Source: Chloroflexota bacterium | GTDB lineage: Bacteria > Chloroflexota > Anaerolineae > Anaerolineales > Villigracilaceae | Direction of reading: 5' to 3' | Length of the DNA: 22,162 nt | NCBI GenBank assembly: GCA_016191895.1 | Contig: JACPVD010000024.1 | Span: forward strand, 1-22,162 | In this document: one piece after another, positions 1-5,985 of the stretch | Position numbering within the stretch: the stretch's first letter is position 1 | Layout: the number at the start of each line of letters is the position of its first letter | The notes under the pieces: model-generated | The model's input: only the letters and a program-made list of their open reading frames with translations | Databases searched by the model: none | What the model was told of the DNA's origin: nothing | Translations under genes and position numbers: made by a program

Positions 1-9
1 CCGCCCTGA

Positions 10-53
10 GAGACTGTTTCTTAAAAAACCTTGACCGCAAAAAAAGAGGAATG
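10..53. repeat. Short dispersed repeat, left copy
   Basis: The 15 bases GAGACTGTTTCTTAA at 10-24 recur exactly at 17553-17567, and similarity continues weakly to about position 53, where both copies share GCAAAAA and GGAATG. An in-frame TGA at 7-9 precedes it, so here it is not the end of an open plus-strand reading frame. At the second site the same bases form the last codons and stop of a sensor gene. The function is unknown. Confidence 0.5.
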
Positions 54-118
54 TGGGGTATTTTGAGCGGGCGAAGCGCGCTCAAAATACCCCACACCCC
101 AATCGATAAGAAAATACG
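38..118. repeat. Dispersed hairpin element, copy 1
   Basis: Perfect 18-bp arms (52-69 and 79-96) flank a 9-nt loop. An A-rich left flank and a right flank reading CCCCAAT...TAAGA..ATACGT complete the unit. A second copy lies at 17909-17988 with the same arm length, loop length and both flanks, but different loop bases and compensating changes. This looks like a mobile or REP/MITE-like palindromic repeat rather than a chance terminator. Here it also sits where a truB terminator is expected. Confidence 0.7.
39..96 (-). terminator. Intrinsic terminator after truB
   Basis: Read on the minus strand, the 18-bp perfect stem (79-96 pairing with 52-69) is followed by TTCCTC and then seven T (complement of A39-A45). 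It begins 23 nt beyond the truB stop codon. The stem belongs to the dispersed hairpin element, so the terminator was probably supplied by the repeat. The gap of about six bases between stem and T-run is slightly longer than ideal. Confidence 0.65.
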
Positions 119-119
119 T

Positions 120-1043
120 TTAATCCGACGTGAAGAAGACTTTCTTTGGCTGCCATTCGCGCGTGCCGTCTTCGTTGACGGTGAGGTACATAAGCGCGAC
201 CAGTTCGCCCTGTGTGCTGATGCCGCGCACCTTGTCATGCTCCGGCTCGCCGACAACTTTTACGCGATGCCCATGCCGCACGCCTTCCACTTCATCGGGG
301 TTGAGTTCGAGCGAAGGCCAGTCGCCGAGCGCTTCGGCGGCGGGAATAAGGTATTGATACCAGTTGCCGGCGGTGAAGGATTCCTGTAATTTTCGCAGAG
401 GCACGGAATCGCGCAATGAGAATCGTCCGCTTTTGGTGCGCCGCAAGCCGACGAGATACGCGCCGCATCCGAGTTTGACGCCGAGATCGTTTGCCAGTGA
501 ACGGACATATGTGCCCGATGAACAATGGACATCGATCACCACTTCGGGCGGAGTCCATTCCAGCACTTCGAGGTGATGCACGGTGATCTTGCGCGGAGCA
601 AGGTCCACTTCCTCTCCCTGGCGCGCCATTTCATAGGCCTTGCGTCCCTGCACTTTGACAGCGGAGTAGGGGGGAGGGGTTTGCTCGATCTCGCCGACGA
701 AGGTCTGCAACGCTTCTTCGAATTGGGCTTCCGTTACATTAACGGGAGCGCTGGCGGGGGTTACCTTGCCTTCTGCATCGAAGGTATCTGTCGAACCTCC
801 AAGCCGGATGATGGCCTGGTATCGTTTGTCAGACGCGGAGACGTATTCACTTAATCTCACTGCGGGTCCAACGAGAATGACCAGCACGCCAGAAGCGCGC
901 GGATCGAGTGTGCCGGTATGCCCGGCGCGGCGCAACCCTGTTCCATTGCGGATGGCCTGCACCACATCATGCGATGTCATGCCTACGGGTTTATCCACAA
1001 CGAGCGCCCCAGAGATTGCGTTCTTTACATCCTGACTATTCAT
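120..1043 (-). CDS. truB: tRNA pseudouridine(55) synthase TruB
   Basis: The product isomerises U55 in the T-loop of tRNAs to pseudouridine and acts in the cytoplasm. The 307-residue length fits the family (about 300). The N-terminus has the typical VVDKPVGMTSHDVV stretch, and the catalytic aspartate is D47 in HTGTLDPRASGVL. The TPPPYSAVKVQGRKAYEMAR and SGTYVRSLANDLG segments are also characteristic, and a PUA-like domain fills roughly residues 240-307. The chosen ATG has AAGGAGG eight bases upstream. The gene lies 112 bp downstream of nrnA on the same strand, a common bacterial order (often with rbfA and ribF), but has its own likely promoter in the gap. The start region is tandemly duplicated upstream. 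Family assignment is near certain. Confidence 0.97.
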   Translation of the reverse strand: MNSQDVKNAISGALVVDKPVGMTSHDVVQAIRNGTGLRRAGHTGTLDPRASGVLVILVGPAVRLSEYVSASDKRYQAIIRLGGSTDTFDAEGKVTPASAPVNVTEAQFEEALQTFVGEIEQTPPPYSAVKVQGRKAYEMARQGEEVDLAPRKITVHHLEVLEWTPPEVVIDVHCSSGTYVRSLANDLGVKLGCGAYLVGLRRTKSGRFSLRDSVPLRKLQESFTAGNWYQYLIPAAEALGDWPSLELNPDEVEGVRHGHRVKVVGEPEHDKVRGISTQGELVALMYLTVNEDGTREWQPKKVFFTSD

Positions 1044-1088
1044 GCTCCATTCCTCCTTGTTGACTAATCATGCTTCATTCCTCCTTGC
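1033..1088. repeat. 28-bp tandem duplication of the truB start region
   Basis: Units 1033-1060 and 1061-1088 match at 25 of 28 positions. Each contains, on the minus strand, an AAGGAGG ribosome-binding site, an ATG eight bases later and codons 2-4. The copy proximal to truB provides the real start. The distal copy starts an 11-codon frame that runs into truB. Confidence 0.85.
1036..1071 (-). CDS. Possible 11-codon leader ORF overlapping truB
   Basis: The upstream unit of the tandem duplication has its own AAGGAGG and ATG (1069-1071). It encodes MISQQGGMEHE and stops at TAG (1036-1038), just inside truB codons 2-3, so the two frames overlap by 8 nt. Ribosomes finishing the leader would be placed at the truB start. 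No homologue is recognised. It may be a by-product of the duplication rather than a selected peptide. Confidence 0.3.
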   Translation of the reverse strand: MISQQGGMEHE

Positions 1089-1101
1089 TATTAATACACT
1101 A

Positions 1102-1129
1102 ATTATGACACATTTATCCTATTTTTCAA
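1102..1129 (-). promoter_or_regulatory. Likely sigma-70-type promoter of truB
   Basis: On the minus strand TTGAAA (1124-1129) and CATAAT (1102-1107) are separated by 16 bp, with TG one base before the -10 giving an extended -10. It lies in the nrnA-truB gap, so truB can be transcribed independently of nrnA. Confidence 0.55.
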
Positions 1130-1155
1130 TAGAATCATTAATGGCAATTTCATTG

Positions 1156-2148
1156 TTACAAACCGAGCATCTCCCGCGTTTTGGCGAGGACTTCCTTTTG
1201 GACTTCGCTCAGACTCCCCTCGATGTCTGCTCCCGCGGCGGCGGCATGACCTCCGCCTTTGAAGTGTTTGGCAACCGGAGACACATCCACGCCAGGTTCG
1301 AGCGCGCGCCACGAAATCTTGACGTGGTGATCGCCCTGTTCGACGAACACCATCCCGACCTTGTTCCCATCAATGGCCGAGATCATGTTGATCAGGTCGG
1401 CGTCGTCGTTGCCGCCGTACCCCGCAGATTTTCGATCCGCAAGGGTGAGCGTACCCCAGACAATTCCATGTTTGCTTTGCAGGCTCGAAAGACCCGCCCC
1501 CCAGTATTTTGCGGCGGGGAACGATTTGGTCACCAATGCGCGCATGTAGATTGTGGGCATATCCACGCCGGTTTCCATCAGTGTGGCGCATTGGCGAAGC
1601 GCCTCGGGCGTGGTGTTGGACGTGCGAAAGCCGAGCGTATCGGTGATGATGCCGGTCAACAAGGCGGCGGCGACGGGTTGGGTGATCTTCAATCCCCACC
1701 CCGGCAAATGATTGGTGAGGATGGCGGCCGTGGCGACCTCGTCCGCTTCGATCAGGTTGAGTCTGCCGAAATTTTCATTGGTCTTGTGATGATCGATATT
1801 GATATCGGGCGGACCGAAATTTTCAAAGATCTTCCCCGTGCGTTTGAAGTCTGCGCAGTCAACGGTGATGAAGGTATCGTGCCCGCTGTCGGGCTCCTTC
1901 TTTATCAATTCGCTTCCCGCAAGATACCGAAATGAGGACGGCACGCCGTCTGCAAGAATCATTTGCACCGATTTCCCGGCATCCTGCAAAGCCAGTCCCA
2001 GACCGAGCAATGATCCGATCGCATCCCCATCCGGCCGAACATGCGAAGCGATGACGATTCTGTTTGCGGCGGCCAGCCTGTCTTTTATCTCCCCTGAGAG
2101 TTGGGTATTCACTTGATGGGTTTCCTCCAAAACATCAATTCCATTCAT
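1156..2148 (-). CDS. nrnA: DHH-family phosphoesterase, NrnA-like nanoRNase/pAp phosphatase
   Basis: Proteins of this family degrade 2-5 nt RNA fragments and often dephosphorylate 3'-phosphoadenosine 5'-phosphate, using two Mn ions in the cytoplasm. The DHH domain shows all metal motifs: H36-x3-D40-x-D42 (ASHVRPDGDAIGS), D97 in ITVDCAD, D119-H120-H121 (NIDHHKTN) and D170 in GIITDTLGF. The DHHA1 domain follows, with the RNA-binding GGGHAAAAG loop at 298-306. At 330 residues it has normal family length. The ATG at 2148 has a Shine-Dalgarno-like AGAAAGG seven bases upstream, but that site lies inside a perfect hairpin. An alternative GTG start at 2112 is preceded by GGAGG at 11 nt and would remove only 12 non-conserved residues. 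truB follows on the same strand. Confidence 0.93.
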   Translation of the reverse strand: MNGIDVLEETHQVNTQLSGEIKDRLAAANRIVIASHVRPDGDAIGSLLGLGLALQDAGKSVQMILADGVPSSFRYLAGSELIKKEPDSGHDTFITVDCADFKRTGKIFENFGPPDINIDHHKTNENFGRLNLIEADEVATAAILTNHLPGWGLKITQPVAAALLTGIITDTLGFRTSNTTPEALRQCATLMETGVDMPTIYMRALVTKSFPAAKYWGAGLSSLQSKHGIVWGTLTLADRKSAGYGGNDDADLINMISAIDGNKVGMVFVEQGDHHVKISWRALEPGVDVSPVAKHFKGGGHAAAAGADIEGSLSEVQKEVLAKTREMLGL

Positions 2149-2149
2149 G

Positions 2150-2184
2150 TTACAGCCTTTCTCTTTTAATGAGAAAGGCTGTAA
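2150..2184 (-). promoter_or_regulatory. Hairpin enclosing the nrnA ribosome-binding site
   Basis: Perfect 14-bp arms TTACAGCCTTTCTC (2150-2163) and GAGAAAGGCTGTAA (2171-2184) flank a 7-nt loop and end one base before the nrnA ATG. On the mRNA, the GAGAAAGG that would bind 16S rRNA forms part of the stem, so initiation at this ATG should be occluded unless the stem is opened. There is no adjacent T-run, so it is not a good terminator. Confidence 0.6.
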
Positions 2185-2217
2185 TCAGCACGTCCTGCTA
2201 ACTGTCGAACAACTGGA

Positions 2218-2223
2218 ATTATA
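2218..2223 (-). promoter_or_regulatory. Possible -10 box of nrnA
   Basis: A perfect TATAAT on the minus strand lies about 70 bp upstream of the nrnA ATG, ahead of the ribosome-site hairpin. No good -35 is visible at 16-18 bp spacing. Confidence 0.3.
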
Positions 2224-2300
2224 GTACAAAAATTGATTTTCGATTGGAGTCCAAAGGCCGGGCGCCGATTACAATTCCATGAGAATCGAAAAACGTCCCA

Positions 2301-2329
2301 TTGACAATCGATTTGTTTTGTGACATACT
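2301..2329 (+). promoter_or_regulatory. Strong extended -10 promoter, plus strand
   Basis: A consensus TTGACA (2301-2306), a 17-bp spacer and CATACT (2324-2329) preceded by TGA form an extended -10 promoter. Transcription would start near 2336 and read the small ORF and hairpins at 2376-2509. A 6-bp hairpin (CTCCCG 2328-2333 with CGGGGG 2343-2348) falls near the predicted 5' end. It points away from nrnA. Confidence 0.65.
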
Positions 2330-2397
2330 CCCGTCATCGTTCGGGGGCAAATAAATTAAACCGCCATCCTAAAGAAAGGAGGAGGTGATGTCTCTTA

Positions 2398-2445
2398 TGA
2401 ATAGTAACAAACCCAGCGCTGTGGCATCCCTCCTCAATATCTAAG
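2398..2445 (+). CDS. Small ORF of 15-18 codons with near-perfect Shine-Dalgarno
   Basis: The frame encodes MNSNKPSAVASLLNI from ATG 2398, or three residues more from ATG 2389. AGGAGGTGAT at 2381-2390 is complementary over ten bases to the usual bacterial 16S rRNA 3' end and lies seven bases before ATG 2398. A CCTCCTC near the end of the ORF (2430-2436) can pair with the ribosome-binding site itself. A strong promoter lies upstream and hairpins follow. No family is recognised. It could be a functional micropeptide, a leader peptide, or the translated part of a regulatory RNA. No downstream plus-strand gene exists for it to attenuate before 5326. Confidence 0.45.
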
Positions 2446-2462
2446 AAGGACGCCACAGCGCC
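2417..2462 (+). promoter_or_regulatory. 10-bp inverted repeat spanning the small ORF stop
   Basis: GCGCTGTGGC (2417-2426) and GCCACAGCGC (2453-2462) are perfect complements around a 26-nt loop. The loop contains CCTCCTC (2430-2436), complementary to the ribosome-binding site GAGGAGG (2380-2386), so two mutually influencing structures are possible. Confidence 0.55.
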
Positions 2463-2468
2463 AACCCC

Positions 2469-2509
2469 CAAACTGCCATCCATACGGATGGCAGTTTGGC
2501 TTAATTTGT
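2469..2509 (+). terminator. Probable terminator of the small transcript
   Basis: A perfect 14-bp stem (2469-2482 and 2487-2500) with loop ATAC is followed by CTTAATTTG. The T content is modest, so efficiency is uncertain. On the minus strand the same stem, downstream of maeB, has no T-run. Confidence 0.5.
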
Positions 2510-2536
2510 ACCTGGCGATTGGTTGTAGCGAAAAAC

Positions 2537-4798
2537 CTACTTCCTGCTCATCGCGTCCATTACAGCCACAGAGGCGATCTGCACAATGGCGTTCACATCA
2601 TCACCGGTTTGTAGCACATGTACAGGCGCGCCCATGCCCAGCAGGATGGGACCGATAGCCTTGGCATTGCCAAGTCTCGCCAATAGTTTGTATGCAATAT
2701 TCGCAGACTCGAGCGACGGGAAGACCAGTACGTTTGCATCTTTCACCGCGCTGAATGGATAGCGTTGATCCACCAGATCCGCAACCACCGCCGTATCAGC
2801 CTGCATTTCGCCGTCCACTTTCAAATCAGGACGTCGACTCTTGACCAACCCCACAGCCTTATGGACTTTGTCCGAAAGCGGGTGAGGCGTGGAGCCGAAG
2901 TTCGAGAACGAGAGGAAGGCAACCCTCGGATCGATCTCCAATTTCTTGGCGTAGTCTGCCGCAAGACAGGCGATCTCCGCAAGGTCTTCCGCCGTCGGGT
3001 CGATATTCACGGTGGCGTCGGTGAAGAGGTACACCCTGTCGTCCACGATCATGATGTACACGCCCGCGGCGCGCGCCGTTCCCTTCGCGGTGTGATGGAT
3101 CTGCAGCGCCGGGCGAATCACTTCAGGGTAATCATAGGTGAGTCCCGAGACGAACGCGTCCGCATCGCCCATTTTAACCATCAGCGAACCCAGCACATTG
3201 GGATCATGTATAGCCTTGGCGGCGTCGCGCAGGGTGATGCCTTTGCGCTGGCGCAATTCATAAAAGGCTTTGGCATACGCCTCGAGTTTGTAAAATTTGG
3301 ACGGGTCGACGATCTCCGGTTTGTAATCGAGATCGAGAGCGGCCAACTGTTGCTGAATCACTTCCGTATGCCCGATCAACACCGGCGTTGCGATTCCCTC
3401 TTCCTCGACATGGTGCGCGGCGCGGATGACCTTCTGCTCTTCGCCTTCGGCAAACACCACGCGCTTCTTCCCACCCGACGTCCGCGCCTGGTTCTGGAAG
3501 AAGTAACGGATCTGCTCGCCCCTGCCCTGACGGTACGCAAGTTGCTCGCGATATTCGCTGATATCGATGGGCTTGCGGGCCACACCCGTCTTCATCGCTG
3601 TCTCAGCCACAGCCGGAGCCTCCCACAACAACACGCGTGGATCGAGCGGCTTGGGGATGATGTACTCGCGTCCAAATTTGATCGCATCCCCGCCGTATGC
3701 GCGGATGACCGAATCGGGAACATCCTCCTTTGCCAGTGCGGCAAGCGCCTTCGAGGCGGCAAATTTCATCTCTTCATTGATTCCCTTCGCCCTCACATCC
3801 AGCGCGCCGCGGAAGATGAACGGAAAGCCAAGCACGTTATTAACCTGGTTGACATAATCTGAACGCCCCGTCGCGATGATCACATCCGTGCGGGCTTCAC
3901 GCGCCAGTTCGGGCTTGATCTCCGGGTCGGGGTTTGCCATCGCAAAGATGATCGGATCCTTTGCCATGCTCTTGACCATCTCCGGTGTCAACACGTTCGC
4001 AACCGAAAGACCGTAGAACACATCCGAGTCTTTTACCGCGTCTGCCAGGGTACGATGACCCCTGTCTTCCACCGCAAGCAACTCCTTGTATTTGTTCATC
4101 CCCTCCTTGCGTCCTTTGTAGACTACGCCTTTGGTGTCCACAAGCATGATGTTCTCGCGCTTCACGCCCCACGAGATCGCCAGTTCCGCGCATGAGATCG
4201 CCGAAGCGCCCGCGCCGGAAATGACCAATCGAATCTCGCCGTGTTTTTTGCCAACGATTTCCAACGCATTTGCAAGACCCGCCGACGAAATGATGGCCGT
4301 TCCATGCTGGTCGTCGTGGAAGACGGGAATATCCAGCATTTTCTTCAACTCTTCTTCGATGTAAAAACATTCGGGGGCTTTAATATCCTCGAGATTGATC
4401 CCGCCAAAGGTCGGTGAGATCGCCGCAACGACCTTGATGATCTCATCCGGGTCGTGCGAATTCACTTCGATGTCGAACACGTCGATATCCGCAAACTTCT
4501 TGAACAACACACCCTTGCCTTCCATCACGGGTTTGCCGGCCAATGCGCCCCGGTCGCCGAGGCCGAGGATCGCCGTCCCGTTGGAAATGACCGCCACCAG
4601 ATTCCCCTTCGATGTATATTCGTAGGCGTTATCCGGGTTCTTTTCGATCTCCAGCACGGGTTCGGCAACGCCGGGCGAGTAAGCCAGACTCAGGTCCCGT
4701 TGGGTGTCCATCGGTTTGGTGGGCACAATCGCCACCTTGCCGGGCTTTCCCTTTAAACGATGGTATTCCAATGCGTCTTCGCGCGTAAACTTAGCCAT
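2537..4798 (-). CDS. maeB: NADP-type malic enzyme fused to a phosphotransacetylase-like domain
   Basis: The malic enzyme part oxidatively decarboxylates malate to pyruvate, linking the TCA cycle to acetyl-CoA, gluconeogenesis and NADPH supply. The 753-residue length matches the two-domain MaeB family. Residues 1-420 carry the malic module: the tyrosine-containing [10 protein letters not shown] (Y40), K95 in [11 protein letters not shown], acidic metal ligands in LEDIKAPE and HDDQHGTA, and the nucleotide loop GAGASA (195-200). Residues about 445-753 resemble phosphate acetyl/butyryltransferase. In characterised MaeB proteins this tail is usually regulatory (binding acetyl-CoA) rather than catalytic. 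The ATG at 4798 is preferred because GGAGG (4803-4807) precedes it; an in-frame ATG at 4864 would add 22 unconserved residues. It is monocistronic, convergent with the small plus-strand unit. Confidence 0.96.
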   Translation of the reverse strand: MAKFTREDALEYHRLKGKPGKVAIVPTKPMDTQRDLSLAYSPGVAEPVLEIEKNPDNAYEYTSKGNLVAVISNGTAILGLGDRGALAGKPVMEGKGVLFKKFADIDVFDIEVNSHDPDEIIKVVAAISPTFGGINLEDIKAPECFYIEEELKKMLDIPVFHDDQHGTAIISSAGLANALEIVGKKHGEIRLVISGAGASAISCAELAISWGVKRENIMLVDTKGVVYKGRKEGMNKYKELLAVEDRGHRTLADAVKDSDVFYGLSVANVLTPEMVKSMAKDPIIFAMANPDPEIKPELAREARTDVIIATGRSDYVNQVNNVLGFPFIFRGALDVRAKGINEEMKFAASKALAALAKEDVPDSVIRAYGGDAIKFGREYIIPKPLDPRVLLWEAPAVAETAMKTGVARKPIDISEYREQLAYRQGRGEQIRYFFQNQARTSGGKKRVVFAEGEEQKVIRAAHHVEEEGIATPVLIGHTEVIQQQLAALDLDYKPEIVDPSKFYKLEAYAKAFYELRQRKGITLRDAAKAIHDPNVLGSLMVKMGDADAFVSGLTYDYPEVIRPALQIHHTAKGTARAAGVYIMIVDDRVYLFTDATVNIDPTAEDLAEIACLAADYAKKLEIDPRVAFLSFSNFGSTPHPLSDKVHKAVGLVKSRRPDLKVDGEMQADTAVVADLVDQRYPFSAVKDANVLVFPSLESANIAYKLLARLGNAKAIGPILLGMGAPVHVLQTGDDVNAIVQIASVAVMDAMSRK

Positions 4799-4915
4799 GG
4801 TGCCTCCATTGAATTTTATACCAGATAAATTATTGCATAACTCCCCAAAATTCCATAGTTCCATTTGTCACGATTCTCATGCTCACTATTACCCCTCTGC
4901 AACGAAAAAGTTGTG

Positions 4916-4943
4916 TTAAATTTATATGAAATTCATGTATAAT
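4916..4943 (+). promoter_or_regulatory. Possible promoter of the 4950-5250 transcript
   Basis: A perfect TATAAT (4938-4943) is preceded at 16 bp by TTAAAT (4916-4921), a weak -35. The surrounding bases are AT-rich compared with the genes. Transcription would run rightward to the intrinsic terminator ending at 5250. Confidence 0.4.
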
Positions 4944-4949
4944 CAAGCC

Positions 4950-5250
4950 AATCCTCAGGGATCAAATGAAATCTCCGCCATCCACGGCATAATGAAACCG
5001 ACTGGAAACTCGAGCGCTATCACTCCCGGCCAACTGCCGGAGTTAATGTATGAAGTCAACTGGAATGTGTTTTAAGAAGAAAATGGTCTCACGTCGCTCC
5101 TTAATTCAAACGTGACTCTCCGCCCGTCATTCTATTTGACCTGACTCTGCCCCGCCTCTTTACGGGACCTGGAGTCTGCTCGCCCAACCCAGATATTTCC
5201 CCAGCCGTGGGCTGACCTGAAAAGGTCGGAGACCCCGGCTGTTTGTTTTT
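4950..5250 (+). ncRNA. Candidate non-coding or leader transcript upstream of recX
   Basis: About 300 nt lie between a TATAAT box and a strong intrinsic terminator, with no long reading frame. The longest plausible ORF is 27 codons (4992-5075, MKPTGNSSAITPGQLPELMY...), starting with the overlap TAATG after an 8-codon frame. Visible local pairing includes GACTC 5143-5147 with GAGTC 5172-5176 enclosing CCCG/CGGG, and CCGCCTCTT (5152-5160) with AAGAGGCGG (5251-5259), which would enclose the terminator. It does not look like tmRNA, SRP RNA or a T-box leader. It may be an independent small RNA or an attenuator controlling recX-rny. Confidence 0.35.
5202..5250 (+). terminator. Intrinsic terminator upstream of recX
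   Basis: CAGCCG (5202-5207) pairs with CGGCTG (5236-5241). Inside, GGG pairs with CCC and GACCT-GAAA-AGGTC forms a tetraloop tip (5214-5227). The stem is followed directly by TTTGTTTTT (5242-5250). It has the proper polarity only for plus-strand transcription. Confidence 0.75.
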
Positions 5251-5260
5251 AAGAGGCGGA

Positions 5261-5284
5261 GTGAAAAATCTCCAGATTTTTCAC
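5261..5284. repeat. Perfect 11-bp palindrome before recX
   Basis: GTGAAAAATCT and AGATTTTTCAC are separated by only CC. An outer inverted pair, CGGAGT (5257-5262) and ACTCCG (5309-5314), suggests a small palindromic unit of about 58 bp. It lies 42 bp upstream of the recX ATG and could be an operator or a repeat remnant. Confidence 0.5.
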
Positions 5285-5325
5285 CAAAGTCGGACGCAAA
5301 GCGTTTGGACTCCGTACGCAGGCAG

Positions 5326-5985
5326 ATGAAAAAGATAACCGCCATTACAGCCCAAAAGAGGAACCCCAGCCGGGTGAATATTCACCTCGACGGAGAGTTC
5401 GCCTTTGCGGCGGCGCGAATCACAGCCGCGTGGCTCAAAGTTGGCGATGATCTCAGTGATGAGAAAATCACCAAACTCCTGGCCGACGACTCGCGCGAGT
5501 GGGCCTACCAGCAAGCCATGCTTTTCCTAAGTTACCGCGCCCGCTCCGAAAAGGAAATACGGCAGAACCTGCAAAAACACGAAATGCCCGAAGATGTGAT
5601 CGAAGAAACGCTTCAAAAACTTCGATCCGCAGGCCTCGCCAACGACAACGAATTTGCTCAAACATGGGTCGAGAACCGCAGTACCTTTCGTCCGCGCAGC
5701 CGGCGGGCATTGACAATGGAACTGCGCCAAAAGGGACTCGATGACGAAATTGTCCGCGCCGCCGTATCGGGCGTGGACGAGGAAGCCCTGGCCTGTGAAG
5801 CCGCTCAAAAACGGGCGACCCGGCTTGAAGGTCTGGAATGGAACGAGTATCGCAAAAAACTTTCCGAGTTCCTTGCAAGGCGCGGCTTCCCCTATCCCGT
5901 GATCGCGTCCGTCGTATCCAAAACGTGGAACGAAACGCATGCGGGAGATTACCAGAAAAATATCGAAGATGAGGATATATTATGA
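5326..5985 (+). CDS. recX: RecX-family regulator of RecA
   Basis: RecX proteins bind RecA filaments and limit recombinase and SOS co-protease activity. The 219-residue product is built of helical triplet repeats typical of the family: WAYQQAMLFLSYRARSEKEI, then the LANDNEFAQTWVENRSTFRPRSRRALTMELRQKGL core and a final LARRGFPYPVI segment. The N-terminal 60 residues form the extra beta-rich part seen in longer RecX proteins. The ATG at 5326 is used; an in-frame TTG at 5305 would add seven residues, and neither has a strong ribosome-binding site. recA, the usual neighbour, is not in the window. Its stop overlaps the rny start by 4 nt (ATGA), implying coupled translation. Confidence 0.9.
   Translation: MKKITAITAQKRNPSRVNIHLDGEFAFAAARITAAWLKVGDDLSDEKITKLLADDSREWAYQQAMLFLSYRARSEKEIRQNLQKHEMPEDVIEETLQKLRSAGLANDNEFAQTWVENRSTFRPRSRRALTMELRQKGLDDEIVRAAVSGVDEEALACEAAQKRATRLEGLEWNEYRKKLSEFLARRGFPYPVIASVVSKTWNETHAGDYQKNIEDEDIL

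Noticed and set aside
1042..1935. 297-codon plus-strand ORF opposite nrnA
   Set aside because: It is the antisense shadow of a gene with intact DHH and DHHA1 motifs; its translation shows no recognisable domain and no ribosome-binding site.
2765..3862. 365-codon plus-strand ORF opposite the malic enzyme gene
   Set aside because: It is a long antisense frame arising from the codon bias of maeB; the translation is Arg/His-rich and lacks domain features.
4799..4864. Upstream ATG at 4864 for maeB
   Set aside because: ATG 4798 has GGAGG just upstream, and homologous malic enzymes start near [10 protein letters not shown]; the extra 22 residues look like untranslated leader.
4950..5250. tmRNA, SRP RNA or T-box leader
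   Set aside because: No CCA-ending acceptor or tag reading frame, no conserved SRP tip and no T-box sequence could be found.
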